A stretch of 64,000 nucleotides of DNA from Burkholderiales bacterium UBA2463. Lineage in GTDB: Bacteria > Pseudomonadota > Gammaproteobacteria > Burkholderiales > Burkholderiaceae_A. This document shows, in pieces, positions 37,308-45,599 of this stretch; position 1 is the stretch's first letter, and every line of letters begins with the position of its first letter. A program made the position numbers and the translations under genes. A model generated the notes under the pieces. That model was given only the letters and a program-made list of their open reading frames with translations. It did not search any database and was not told the origin of the DNA. The stretch lies in assembly GCA_002342295.1 (NCBI GenBank), contig DDPR01000010.1, positions 216,362-280,361 on the forward strand, given 5' to 3'.

Positions 37308-37358
37308 TTGCCGCCCACCGGCAAACCCTGTCGAAATTGCGGCAGGGCTTTGCCGCCC
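37308..37358. promoter_or_regulatory. Candidate activator sites upstream of the large flagellin
   Basis: A perfect palindrome TTGCCG-CCCAC-CGGCAA at 37308-37324, centred about 96 nt upstream of the predicted start, and a second TTGCCGCCC at 37350-37358, 42 nt away. A larger inverted repeat (37320-37330 with 37343-37354) joins them. Position fits an enhancer for a sigma-54 activator; the protein is unknown. Confidence 0.45.
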
Positions 37359-37374
37359 GCTCGGAAAGCCGCAT

Positions 37375-37836
37375 TTACTCAGTCTTTAGGCCCAAAAGAG
37401 CCGAGATCCCCTCGAACTCTCTCTCAAGCTCCGGGTGGTTGGGGTACTGCTCATGAGCAAGCATCACAGCACTTAAAGCTGCCGCTGGCTCAAGCGCACA
37501 GCGAAGCGAACGGATAAACATGAGGTGAGTGGTGACGGGCGCTGCGGGGCCCTGAACCTCCAGAAGCTCGTTGAGCACTACCACCGCCTCCTCCCAGTCT
37601 TCGCGAAGCATGGCAAGCAAGCCAGCTACGGCAAGAATGTCTTCGCTCTGGGGGTACAAGGCCAGTCCGGCCTGACCCAGTGCGTGGGCCAGGTCAACAC
37701 GCTCCTCTGCAACAAGCTGCGCCACGGTGGCTCGAATCTCTTCGGGCGAGTACTTAGAGACACACTCTCCCGGGCGGTCGCCCACCATGATGGGAAGGCG
37801 GCTTTGAATAATGTCTTGATACAGATTGAGGTTCAT
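37375..37836 (-). CDS. TPR-like protein between the two flagellin genes
   Basis: 153 aa from MNLNLYQD (ATG 37845, three codons earlier, is also possible). All-helical, with two TPR-like pairs (VDLAHALGQAGLALYPQSED and AGLLAMLREDWEEAVVVLNE) and a pattern like type III secretion chaperones of the SycD kind. No signal or membrane segment. It has its own sigma-54 promoter. FliS and FliT, the usual flagellin and cap chaperones, are not beside fliD here, so this protein is a candidate export chaperone; that is inference. Confidence 0.75.
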   Translation of the reverse strand: MNLNLYQDIIQSRLPIMVGDRPGECVSKYSPEEIRATVAQLVAEERVDLAHALGQAGLALYPQSEDILAVAGLLAMLREDWEEAVVVLNELLEVQGPAAPVTTHLMFIRSLRCALEPAAALSAVMLAHEQYPNHPELEREFEGISALLGLKTE

Positions 37837-37874
37837 GGCTGGCATCCATAGGTTGGTTGAACTTCGCAAACCTA

Positions 37875-37891
37875 TGCAACGGCTATGCCAG
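37875..37891 (-). promoter_or_regulatory. Sigma-54 promoter of the TPR gene
   Basis: CTGGCATAGCCGTTGCA on the minus strand: CTGGCA and TTGCA with GG-N10-GC. The core TGGCATAGCC recurs at 54946-54962. The expected start is about 37864, leaving a 28-nt leader. Confidence 0.85.
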
Positions 37892-37904
37892 AGTCTTATC
37901 CCCA

Positions 37905-37946
37905 AAAAGAAAAAACCCCGCCCGGAATCTCTTCCGGAGCGGGGTT
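37905..37946 (-). terminator. Intrinsic terminator of the small flagellin gene
   Basis: Long stem AACCCCGC / GCGGGGTT (37914-37921 with 37939-37946) topped by an inner CCGGAA/TTCCGG hairpin, followed on the minus strand by TTTTTCTTT. It lies 23 nt beyond the flagellin stop and is the clearest terminator in the window. Confidence 0.95.
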
Positions 37947-37968
37947 GAAGAGACTACTGCAGCCTAAC

Positions 37969-38739
37969 TTACTTGAGTAGCGCCAGAACCGTCTGAGGCT
38001 GTTGGTTAGCTTGAGCCAGCATGGCAGTCGCAGCCTGCTGAATGATCTGGGTTCGGGCCAACTCTGAGGACGCTGCCGCATAGTCCGTATCCATAATCCG
38101 CGACCGAGACGCAGAGATGTTGGTGGACACGTTTGCAAGATTATCGGCGTAATGCGAAAGCGTGTTGATATGCGCGCCGAATGTTCCCCGGCCTGTATCG
38201 ATAGCAGTGATGTAACCATCGATATCGGCGACCGCATCCCCTGAGGCTAGCCCAGGGTCAGCGACTTCTGCCCCAAAGTCGTCAGTCGTTCCGTCTTGAT
38301 CAATCGTGAGGGCGACGGCGCCATCATAGACGGCAATACCGTTCCACTTCGTGTTGGTGATGATATTCGTGATAGCAGTTCCAAGCGCCCCCATCTCAGC
38401 ATCAATCGCGTCAGTCTGCTCGTCGCTCAAAATTTCGGTGTTTTGGGACTGAACTGCCAATTCGCGAGCTCGCAGAAGCATACTCATGACCTCTTCAAGA
38501 CCGGCATCTGCGGTCTGGAGAAAGGAGATGCCGTCATTAATATTGCGAACGGCCATGTTCAGGCCTTTTACTTGGGACTGCAGCTTATCCCCAACCGCAA
38601 GACCAGCGGCATCCACGGCAGACGAGTTGATCCTTTTTCCGCTGGAGAGCTGCTCCATTGCTGTACTCATGCTTCGCTGATTCACGACAGCGGCAAACTG
38701 GCTGCGAAGTGAATTCACATTGGTATTAATGACGGACAT
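37969..38739 (-). CDS. Small flagellin (256 aa)
   Basis: Near-minimal filament subunit: conserved N-terminal coil (MSVINTNVNSLRSQFAAVV, LQSQVKGLNMAVRNINDG) and C-terminal coil (ISASRSRIMDTDYAAASSEL, ending TVLALLK) joined by only about 50 variable residues rich in Asp. It lacks the outer domain of the large flagellin. AGGAG lies before the ATG, a sigma-28 promoter upstream and a strong terminator downstream, so it is expressed as a single late gene. Filaments mixing 991- and 256-aa subunits would have a sparse outer layer; that is inference. Confidence 0.96.
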   Translation of the reverse strand: MSVINTNVNSLRSQFAAVVNQRSMSTAMEQLSSGKRINSSAVDAAGLAVGDKLQSQVKGLNMAVRNINDGISFLQTADAGLEEVMSMLLRARELAVQSQNTEILSDEQTDAIDAEMGALGTAITNIITNTKWNGIAVYDGAVALTIDQDGTTDDFGAEVADPGLASGDAVADIDGYITAIDTGRGTFGAHINTLSHYADNLANVSTNISASRSRIMDTDYAAASSELARTQIIQQAATAMLAQANQQPQTVLALLK

Positions 38740-38796
38740 AGTCTTCTCCTAAAGGGTCTAGATGGACAGGGCGCCATTTAGGCCCTGATGCACTAG

Positions 38797-38823
38797 GAAT
38801 CGACCAGTACCCTCGAAACTTAA
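38797..38823 (-). promoter_or_regulatory. Sigma-28 promoter of the small flagellin
   Basis: -35 TTAAGTTT (7 of 8 to TAAAGTTT), 11-nt spacer, -10 GTCGATTC (5 of 8 to GCCGATAA), minus strand. It overlaps the flaG stop codon. Predicted leader about 50 nt. Confidence 0.8.
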
Positions 38824-39227
38824 GCCCTCTCGTCGATCAAGAGTCCAACAAGGGTGTCAACAGCATCGGCAAACTTTATGACGGAGTCCGCTGGAATCTG
38901 GCGGATGAGTTCGCCTGTCTCCTTTTGAGTGACGCGGATAATGAGCTGACGAGATCCAAGATCAACCTCGAAGCCGACGCTCGTAGCGGATTGAGAAAGC
39001 AACTGGTTGATGCGAGTTATAGCCTGAGTTACCCTCGTTCGAGCGGACTCGATACCCTTGTCAACCAATTCCGACCGCGCCGCACGCCCCTGAGGGCCCA
39101 AGCTTTCGAGCGGGTTTGGGCGGTCTGCTTCTGGGCGAACGCCTGACTTCGGAAGAAGGATTTCTCCCCCGCCCGAGAAAGGTGCGGAAGGGGGGGCCGA
39201 GCGAACAACCAAGTCGGACACACTCAT
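38820..39227 (-). CDS. flaG: Flagellar protein FlaG
   Basis: 135 aa. The C-terminal half is the FlaG domain (VGFEVDLGSRQLIIRVTQKETGELIRQIPAD); the N-terminal half is disordered. FlaG affects filament length in Pseudomonas and Vibrio. I use the ATG at 39227 with GGGAGG before it rather than the TTG at 39230. It sits between fliD and the small flagellin, with its own sigma-28 promoter. Confidence 0.93.
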   Translation of the reverse strand: MSVSDLVVRSAPPSAPFSGGGEILLPKSGVRPEADRPNPLESLGPQGRAARSELVDKGIESARTRVTQAITRINQLLSQSATSVGFEVDLGSRQLIIRVTQKETGELIRQIPADSVIKFADAVDTLVGLLIDERA

Positions 39228-39258
39228 CAAGCCTCCCGAAGCTCAAGTGAAATAGTCA

Positions 39259-39278
39259 AGATTCGGCGGTCCGAATCT
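39259..39278 (-). other. Hairpin in the flaG leader
   Basis: Perfect 8-bp stem AGATTCGG / CCGAATCT with a CGGT loop, between the sigma-28 promoter and the flaG ribosome-binding site. No U-tract follows, so it is more likely an mRNA-stabilising or translational element than a terminator. Confidence 0.45.
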
Positions 39279-39290
39279 CCCCATCCTAAT

Positions 39291-39317
39291 CGATCGGATA
39301 AAGGCTAGAAAACTTTA
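39291..39317 (-). promoter_or_regulatory. Sigma-28 promoter of flaG
   Basis: -35 TAAAGTTT (8 of 8), 11-nt spacer, -10 TCCGATCG (5 of 8), minus strand, in the gap after fliD. Best -35 match of the five sigma-28 sites. Confidence 0.85.
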
Positions 39318-39329
39318 GCGCGGGCGACC

Positions 39330-40823
39330 TTAATTCTTGTAGGACGCGAGCATGCCATCAAACTGGCCCTTCAAACTTGCTTTAAGGCTGTTACTCTGAC
39401 CGACTATATTCTCCATCGCTGAGAATTGCTTGGTGTAGCGCTCAAGAAGTCGCGACATCCGGTCATCGAGATCGCCTAGCTGCTTCGTATAACGTGTGAC
39501 GTCCGAGTTCGCGCCAGTCGATGCGGTCAGTAAGATACCTCCCGGCGCCATGAGGCTCGACAATCTATCCAAAGCGGCCCCAGTGACGCCTTTGACGAGT
39601 TTCCCGTCGGAGTTCTTTGCAATACCAGTGAGGGTCCGCACGACTTCGTCAAAGCTTGCCTCGGTGGAGGCCTTGAACTTTGCCTCATCAAGGCTGGCAA
39701 CACCTGTTTTGTCAACCGTCACCCCAATATCCCCAAGCCTCTTGATGTTTACTCCGGGCGTGCCCGAGTCGCTGGTCAACATAGCCCTTAATTGACTGCT
39801 CACTAGGCGAGCGGTGGGGTCGTTTTGGAGCGAGCCGCTATAAGTATCGGTGGCATCCTGCGAATTCTTGGCCCCGGCCAAAATCTTTAAATCAGACTGG
39901 GTGTCATTAAACGCCTTAATGAGCGCGTTGACCTTATCTTTGAGTGTCGACACGTCTCGAGTCGTCTGGACGGTGGCTGCGCCGATGGTCGGGGCCATTA
40001 ATGTCAGCGTTGACCCAGCGATAATGTCGCTGACGGTGTTAGATGGGCGCTGGTAGAGAACACCATCGACCACCAATTGCGCATCCGAAGCTTCCTGTGA
40101 GATGGCTCCGACGGTATTTGCCGATGGCAAATCAAGAGTAACGCCACCAGAGTCTGAGATAGAAAAGGCATTGCTCGCCCCTGCGGGGCCCGACAATACA
40201 AGCTTGTACTTGCCAGCTTCTTGGCCGGGGAAGATGACATTAGCCGAAATGCCCACCTTCGCCTTGTTGACCGCGGCAGCAAAATCATCGAGGTTCAACT
40301 TGTAGCCGCTCGAGGCTGTATTTGAGATGGATACGGGGACTTCTAAATTGCTCTTCTTTCCGGCTACCGTCACTTCCATGGAAACAGTCAAGGACCCGTC
40401 AGCCGCAGTTGATGGAGAGAGGCTTCCGGCAAGATCAACATCCTTTCCAACGAGCCCCACCCCGCCAAATTGAATCTCCGACGTTTGGGGCTTTGCGAGC
40501 GAAATCACCTGCACAGAGTTAAGGCCTGTAGACGAGGCCGCCGTTGTCGAAACCGAAAAAGCAGCTGACTGACTATTGACCACACTCAGACTGTTTACAC
40601 CACTGGGAGTGGATAGATCCGTAAAAGCCTTTTTGACAACATTTAAACCCGCCATCAAAGCGGCCAAGCCGGAGATCCGAGCCTTTGCCGATCCTATCTT
40701 GTCATCTAGAAGCTTCTTTTGGGGCGTTTTTTCAGCGTCCACCAAACTCTGGGCGAGCGACTTCGTATCAACGCCAGACCCTGCGCCGAGGGTGTTGACT
40801 ATGTTTGCATTAATGGTGGCCAT
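39330..40823 (-). CDS. fliD: Flagellar hook-associated protein 2 (filament cap) FliD
   Basis: 497 aa, normal family length. FliD-N (ANIVNTLGAGSGVDTKSLAQSLVDAE) and the C-terminal coiled part (YTKQLGDLDDRMSRLLERYTKQFSAME) are clear, with a FliD-C GVNIKRLGDIGVTVDKTG segment. It caps the growing filament and folds incoming flagellin. A sigma-28 promoter lies upstream. No fliS or fliT follows. Confidence 0.95.
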   Translation of the reverse strand: MATINANIVNTLGAGSGVDTKSLAQSLVDAEKTPQKKLLDDKIGSAKARISGLAALMAGLNVVKKAFTDLSTPSGVNSLSVVNSQSAAFSVSTTAASSTGLNSVQVISLAKPQTSEIQFGGVGLVGKDVDLAGSLSPSTAADGSLTVSMEVTVAGKKSNLEVPVSISNTASSGYKLNLDDFAAAVNKAKVGISANVIFPGQEAGKYKLVLSGPAGASNAFSISDSGGVTLDLPSANTVGAISQEASDAQLVVDGVLYQRPSNTVSDIIAGSTLTLMAPTIGAATVQTTRDVSTLKDKVNALIKAFNDTQSDLKILAGAKNSQDATDTYSGSLQNDPTARLVSSQLRAMLTSDSGTPGVNIKRLGDIGVTVDKTGVASLDEAKFKASTEASFDEVVRTLTGIAKNSDGKLVKGVTGAALDRLSSLMAPGGILLTASTGANSDVTRYTKQLGDLDDRMSRLLERYTKQFSAMENIVGQSNSLKASLKGQFDGMLASYKN

Positions 40824-40847
40824 AGAGGTCTATTTGCTCAGGTTCAG

Positions 40848-40874
40848 GATTCGGCAGACGTGCCCAAAGCTTGA
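40848..40874 (-). promoter_or_regulatory. Sigma-28 promoter of fliD
   Basis: -35 TCAAGCTT (6 of 8), 11-nt spacer, -10 GCCGAATC (GCCGA matched), minus strand, between the flgL stop and the fliD start. Leader would be about 18 nt. Confidence 0.75.
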
Positions 40875-40879
40875 GGGCC

Positions 40880-41803
40880 TCAACGCAAATACTGAAACAA
40901 ATTAAGCTGCGAAATCTTTGCAAAGCCCGACTGGCTGGCCTCAAGCGCCAACATCTGCTTTTGCATCTTGGTCACCGCCTCGGTGTAGTCCAAGTCCTCG
41001 GCGTTACTCAGAATGGTCTTGAGCTGCAGCTTGGTTTCATCGAGCACCGCGCGCTGGCCCTGAATCACGTTGGTGTCTGAGCCCACTCGCGCAACACTCA
41101 AGCTCACGCTCTGCGAGAGGTTGTCAATCTCAGAAATGCCCCGGTTCATCTTGGTCCGATCGGAACTTCGAACCGCATCCACCAGATCCTGAACGCTCTG
41201 AAAGAAGCTCACACCCTGCTGGGAGCCATCGTCTGCAGTTCGAACCACTCGGCTAAAGACCTGTGTGCCGGTGCGATTGCCCTGAATCTGGCGCTGGTCA
41301 CCCACCTCCACCATGTTCACGGTCTCATCACCCTGATAAACGATGTTGCCATTGGCATCTGCACCAAAGGCGGGCGTTGTCACGCGCGAACCACTGAACA
41401 AATAGGCCCCATTCTCATCGCGCGTATTGGCAAAGGAGAGCAGGTCCTGCTGCAAGCCCTGCATCTCAATGGCCAGCGCCTCCCGGTCCTTTGCTCCATA
41501 GGTGTCGTTTGATGCCTGAACGGCAAGCTCCTTAAGGCGAGTTAACACGTCGCTCACACCCCCGAGGGCGCTCTCCTCTTTTTTCAGGCGGTTCTCTGTG
41601 CTCTGGATAGAGGTCTCAAAACTGTCTTGGCGGGCAAGAACGCTCTTGATTCGCTGAATGGCCGTTGCATCGTCAGGTGCGTCGCTGGGACTTAGAACCT
41701 TTTTTCCAGCAGAGAGCTGCGCCTGAGACTGCGCAAGGCTCGTCTGGCTATTGGTCATCTGGGTCACAGCCCGGTCAAAGAGGTAGCTCGTCGAGATCTT
41801 CAT
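40880..41803 (-). CDS. flgL: Flagellar hook-associated protein 3 FlgL
   Basis: 307 aa, usual length. The flagellin-like N-terminus (MKISTSYLFDRAVTQMTNSQTS, APDDATAIQRI) and C-terminal helix (LSNAEDLDYTEAVTKMQKQMLALEASQ) mark FlgL, the junction ring between HAP1 and filament. It follows flgK by 4 nt. It keeps normal size although FlgK and the large flagellin on either side of it in the filament are enlarged. Confidence 0.96.
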   Translation of the reverse strand: MKISTSYLFDRAVTQMTNSQTSLAQSQAQLSAGKKVLSPSDAPDDATAIQRIKSVLARQDSFETSIQSTENRLKKEESALGGVSDVLTRLKELAVQASNDTYGAKDREALAIEMQGLQQDLLSFANTRDENGAYLFSGSRVTTPAFGADANGNIVYQGDETVNMVEVGDQRQIQGNRTGTQVFSRVVRTADDGSQQGVSFFQSVQDLVDAVRSSDRTKMNRGISEIDNLSQSVSLSVARVGSDTNVIQGQRAVLDETKLQLKTILSNAEDLDYTEAVTKMQKQMLALEASQSGFAKISQLNLFQYLR

Positions 41804-41807
41804 GGCG

Positions 41808-44800
41808 TTAACGAATTCCTAAGATGGAATCAAAGAGGGTGCTGGCGGTCTGCATTACCTTGGCAGAGGCCTGATAGGCCTGCTGATAGCGAATGAGGTC
41901 GGCTGCCTCCTGGTCCAGACTCACGCCTGAGACCTGGTCTCTGGCCTGCACCGCCTGATCCTTCACCACGGTGAGCGCCTTCTGGGCAATACCCGCCTGA
42001 AACGACACGTTGCCCGCATCGGACACCGACTTGCTATACGCCTCAGAGAGCGTGAGGCCCGTGCCATCACTTGCGCCCACAACTCGCTTACTCTGCAAAG
42101 CAGATAGTCGAATGGCGTTGCCGTTGTTTCCCACGCCGTCTTGGTCACCATCAACCGTGAACTCATCGCCCGCCACAGGGGGAATGTCCAAGGTGAGCTT
42201 CACCCCACGGTAGAGAATGCCTTGCGCTGCGTCATAGCTGCGATCGGCCACCACGCTGCCGGTGGTCTTATCAATAATCTGGAAACGATCTGGCGCCGTG
42301 AACACCACATTAAAGGGCTCGGCACGCAGGCTCTGAACGGGGTCACGCGAGCCCTGCGTATAGGTGGCATTAAGCTTGAAGTGGGCAGCCGAGTTCGTGC
42401 TGGTTGCAAAGACGTAGAGATCCTCTTTGACTTCGCCCTTGAGGTAGACCCCAGTGCGAAGTCCCAGCTTTGCAAGGCTCGTGCTCGTGCCGCTCGCACC
42501 CAAAGAGAGACGAATCTCTGAGTCTTCGGGCTTGGCATCGCTTTCCGTAGCAATCTTCTGGGTGAGCGTGAGGGTCTTGCCGCCCGAGGCTAGCGTGTTC
42601 ACATTCACGGTTGTGTTGCTGCTCACCCCTCTGAGCCAGTCGCGAATCTTGGTGGCCACATCATCACCAGGAGAGACACTCAGGGCAGGTAGGGGCTTGC
42701 CGTTCAAAATGAGCTCGCCATCCTTAAAGAGCTGGGTCGTGCCGGTTGCGCCAGCGGTCAGAGTTGCCTGTGGAAGGGCAAAGGTTGTCACGGAGGCTGG
42801 GAGCGTCTTCACACTCCCCACCACGTGATCCTCATTCAGCTGCGGGATGCTCTGCACGGAGGCCTTGACGCCATAGAACACATCCATGCCCCGATAGGTC
42901 TCTTTGCCCGTGCCGTTGAGATACTGGGCGGAATAGCTCGAGCCCTGCGCGAAGTCCACGCCTGCGCGCTTGGCACTCGCCAACAAGGTCTCGCCGGCCT
43001 GGTCGATGAGGGCTGCCTTTTCATCCTCGGTGAGCGTCCGACCAAGGGCTGCCTGCTGCGCGCTAATAAGGGCATCGGCCATCTCGCGGCCTGCCAGATG
43101 GCGTCCATCTCGGGTGAGGACTTGCAGATCGGTGGGGTTCACCCCCACCTCATCGAGGTAAAGCACCACATCACGGTAGCCTGCGGGCACCACGGTCAGG
43201 GGCGTGGCCGGAACACGATTAAACGCAATACCGTTATCTGGGATGTCGCTGTTTTGAAGGATCTTGCCGTCTTCGCCCTTCACAAGGTTTAGCGCAATGG
43301 CTGCATCCTTGGGGTAAGACTCTGGAGCCTCTGTGAGGTCCGCGTTGGCCTTGCCCGGATTAAATTGGCTCTCAATGACGCGAAAGCGAGAGGCTGCTGC
43401 GACTCGGCCCGGATCGGTCTGGGCAAGCTGAATGCCCGCTGCAGAGGAGTTCTTAATGCGCAGATACAGCGTCTCTCCATCGCGGGGGCTGCCACTAAAG
43501 TCGATGGTGATGCCGTTAAGAGTAGCGCTCGATGTACCCTGAGCCACCTCTCCAGTTGCCGTGTCTGTCACCGTCCACTGGCCGCGCTCCACCGAGCCCG
43601 CGACCATGCCGTCTTTGCTGGTGGTGCTCACCTCGAGGCTGTAGGAGGCCAGAATGTCGCTTGAAACCACGAGCTGGTTGCCCACGCCGTTGGTCACTTT
43701 AATCTGGCGTCCAAACGCGCCATCAAGAGATGCGCCATTGCCCCCATCCAGAAATTGGCGAAGCTGCGTCTGGACATCGTTGACATTAAGTGCGCTTCCG
43801 GCGGGTAGGCTTGCGCCAGTCTGGTCTCGACCAGTGAGCGCAAATGAGCGGGTTGCGCCGTTAAAGCTCACATTAATCTGATCGCCCACCTTGTAGCTGC
43901 CCGACAAGGCAAGGATGTTGAGCTGGCCGGCATTGGCCGAGTAGTCCAGCCGAAGGGTGCTGTTGGAAAAGCGAGAGAGATCGGTGAGCGCTGCCGAGAC
44001 ATTGGTCTTGCTGCTACCGAGCGGGTCGGACACGCTGAACTGCGGATCAATCTTAAAGAGATCAAGACCATCTCGACCCAGCAGATCTACGCCCTGGCGG
44101 TGGATGGTGTTGGCCTCGGTGACGAGCGTGCGCGCTAGGTTATCGAGGTCATCCAAAACCGGCTGCAAAAGCTGGCTGCGAAAGTTTAGAAGCCCCGAAA
44201 TACTGCCGCCAGAAAAGCCGGTGAGGGGCTCTGGGTTTGGTGACGATGCGTTTAGCACAAGGTCAGTCTTGCCCACCGAGGAGTCGTTAAAGACTGCGGT
44301 GAGAGGATTGGCGCCGTCCACGGTCACCAGGAAGCCTTGGTTCGCAGAGGCTCCAATGCTGACTGCCACCTGGCCGTTCGAGGACTCGGTCACGCGAATC
44401 TTTGCAAGCGCAGACATATCTCGTAGCAGCTGATCGCGCTGATCCATGAGCGCGGGAGGCTGGCGATCGAGAATCTTGGTCTTAGAGAGCTGCACGTTCA
44501 CGGCCGAGAGCTGATCGGCTAGGCCGTTGAGCTTTGAGACCTGCGAATTAATGTTGTCTCGGGTCTCTTGGTCAATAAGTCCCAGCTGCGAATTCACGGT
44601 CTGAAAACGCTGAGCCAGAGAATCTGACTTACTCAGAAACTGATCGCGCAGGGTTACAGACGAGGCGTCCGTGGCCAACTGGCGAGCGGCATCGAAAAAC
44701 TGATCGAAGGCCGAGAGCATGCCCACGTCTTGGTTACCCACAATGTCCACCACGCGATTGGCGTAACTCACCATGGGCTCTTGGGTGCTAAGTTCGGTGG

Positions 44801-45035
44801 TCGCGTTGCGAAGGCTGCTCTCAATAAAGTTGTCGTAGAGGCGCTTAACGCCCGTGACACTTGAGCCCGTGCCCATGAAGCTCGTACCAAACTCCTGGGG
44901 TCGGTTCTCCACCATGCCCGTGTCTTGACGGGTGTAGCCCGTGCTATCGACGTTGGCAATGTTGTTAGAGACCGTTCCCAGCGCTCGCTGGTAGGCCGCA
45001 ACGGCCGATCCGGCAATGGCAACAAGGTCGCTCAT
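41808..45035 (-). CDS. flgK: Flagellar hook-associated protein 1 FlgK, greatly enlarged
   Basis: 1075 aa against about 450-650 in the family. The ends are typical: ALGTVSNNIANVDSTGYTRQ near residue 19, QDVGMLSAFDQFFDAARQLA, and the closing SLDQEAADLIRYQQAYQASAKVMQ. The middle, roughly 320-960, is a long beta-rich, Ser/Thr/Gly-rich stretch likely forming extra outer domains. AAGGAG lies before the ATG. The frame is open throughout, so this is real expansion and not a fusion error. Confidence 0.95.
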   Translation of the reverse strand: MSDLVAIAGSAVAAYQRALGTVSNNIANVDSTGYTRQDTGMVENRPQEFGTSFMGTGSSVTGVKRLYDNFIESSLRNATTELSTQEPMVSYANRVVDIVGNQDVGMLSAFDQFFDAARQLATDASSVTLRDQFLSKSDSLAQRFQTVNSQLGLIDQETRDNINSQVSKLNGLADQLSAVNVQLSKTKILDRQPPALMDQRDQLLRDMSALAKIRVTESSNGQVAVSIGASANQGFLVTVDGANPLTAVFNDSSVGKTDLVLNASSPNPEPLTGFSGGSISGLLNFRSQLLQPVLDDLDNLARTLVTEANTIHRQGVDLLGRDGLDLFKIDPQFSVSDPLGSSKTNVSAALTDLSRFSNSTLRLDYSANAGQLNILALSGSYKVGDQINVSFNGATRSFALTGRDQTGASLPAGSALNVNDVQTQLRQFLDGGNGASLDGAFGRQIKVTNGVGNQLVVSSDILASYSLEVSTTSKDGMVAGSVERGQWTVTDTATGEVAQGTSSATLNGITIDFSGSPRDGETLYLRIKNSSAAGIQLAQTDPGRVAAASRFRVIESQFNPGKANADLTEAPESYPKDAAIALNLVKGEDGKILQNSDIPDNGIAFNRVPATPLTVVPAGYRDVVLYLDEVGVNPTDLQVLTRDGRHLAGREMADALISAQQAALGRTLTEDEKAALIDQAGETLLASAKRAGVDFAQGSSYSAQYLNGTGKETYRGMDVFYGVKASVQSIPQLNEDHVVGSVKTLPASVTTFALPQATLTAGATGTTQLFKDGELILNGKPLPALSVSPGDDVATKIRDWLRGVSSNTTVNVNTLASGGKTLTLTQKIATESDAKPEDSEIRLSLGASGTSTSLAKLGLRTGVYLKGEVKEDLYVFATSTNSAAHFKLNATYTQGSRDPVQSLRAEPFNVVFTAPDRFQIIDKTTGSVVADRSYDAAQGILYRGVKLTLDIPPVAGDEFTVDGDQDGVGNNGNAIRLSALQSKRVVGASDGTGLTLSEAYSKSVSDAGNVSFQAGIAQKALTVVKDQAVQARDQVSGVSLDQEAADLIRYQQAYQASAKVMQTASTLFDSILGIR

Positions 45036-45048
45036 GGTCTATGGCTCC

Positions 45049-45597
45049 TTACTGTCCCTTGTTGCCGGCCGTGGTCGTGGACACCACGAGGCGGTCTCTC
45101 TGTAGCGGCATGCGAGCCTTGTCCTGCGGCAACTTCATGCCGGCATCGGCACCCTCTGGCCGCAGGGTCATGGGCACCTGGTCGAGATGCAGGGGCAGAC
45201 CCTTGGCGCGAGAGGCAAGCATCTCAGCAGAGCTTGGCGCGCCCGACTGATTGCGCTCTATGGCCTTCACCATGGTGTCTGCCAGGCCAAGTCCGCCGCG
45301 TTTGGCCATCTGACGTGCAACCTCTTGGTCAAAAAGGCCCTCATAAGTCTTGGTGGCATTGGAGCCCATGAGGTCACCCTCCTCGTTTGAGGCGCTGGCC
45401 TCCCTCATGGTCTTGAGCATCATCTGCAAGAAAATGGCTTCGAACTGCTCGGCTGCCTTTCGAACTGCAGCCTTGTCTTGTGATGCGTCTGTTCGGCTGC
45501 CTTTGGCCTTCAGCTCAGCCAGACCCGCAAAGTCAAATGCCGACTGAGGATCAGCCGGCAGGGATGCGGGAGAAGAAGGAAGAAGAGGCTGGCTCAT
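45049..45597 (-). CDS. flgJ: Rod-binding protein FlgJ, single-domain form
   Basis: 182 aa. The rod-scaffold domain is complete (AAEQFEAIFLQMMLKTMREAS, YEGLFDQEVARQMAKRGGLGLADTMVKAIE). The C-terminal glucosaminidase domain of the beta/gammaproteobacterial FlgJ (about 310 aa) is missing; after residue 135 only a short disordered tail remains. Rod passage through peptidoglycan then needs a separate enzyme, and a LysM/SLT-like gene lies at the head of this operon (54051-54932). Confidence 0.93.
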   Translation of the reverse strand: MSQPLLPSSPASLPADPQSAFDFAGLAELKAKGSRTDASQDKAAVRKAAEQFEAIFLQMMLKTMREASASNEEGDLMGSNATKTYEGLFDQEVARQMAKRGGLGLADTMVKAIERNQSGAPSSAEMLASRAKGLPLHLDQVPMTLRPEGADAGMKLPQDKARMPLQRDRLVVSTTTAGNKGQ

Positions 45598-45599
45598 CT

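Noticed and set aside
37319..37354. Inverted repeat after the TPR gene as a terminator
   Set aside because: The minus-strand sequence after it is A-rich, not U-rich; its position suits regulation of the large flagellin better.
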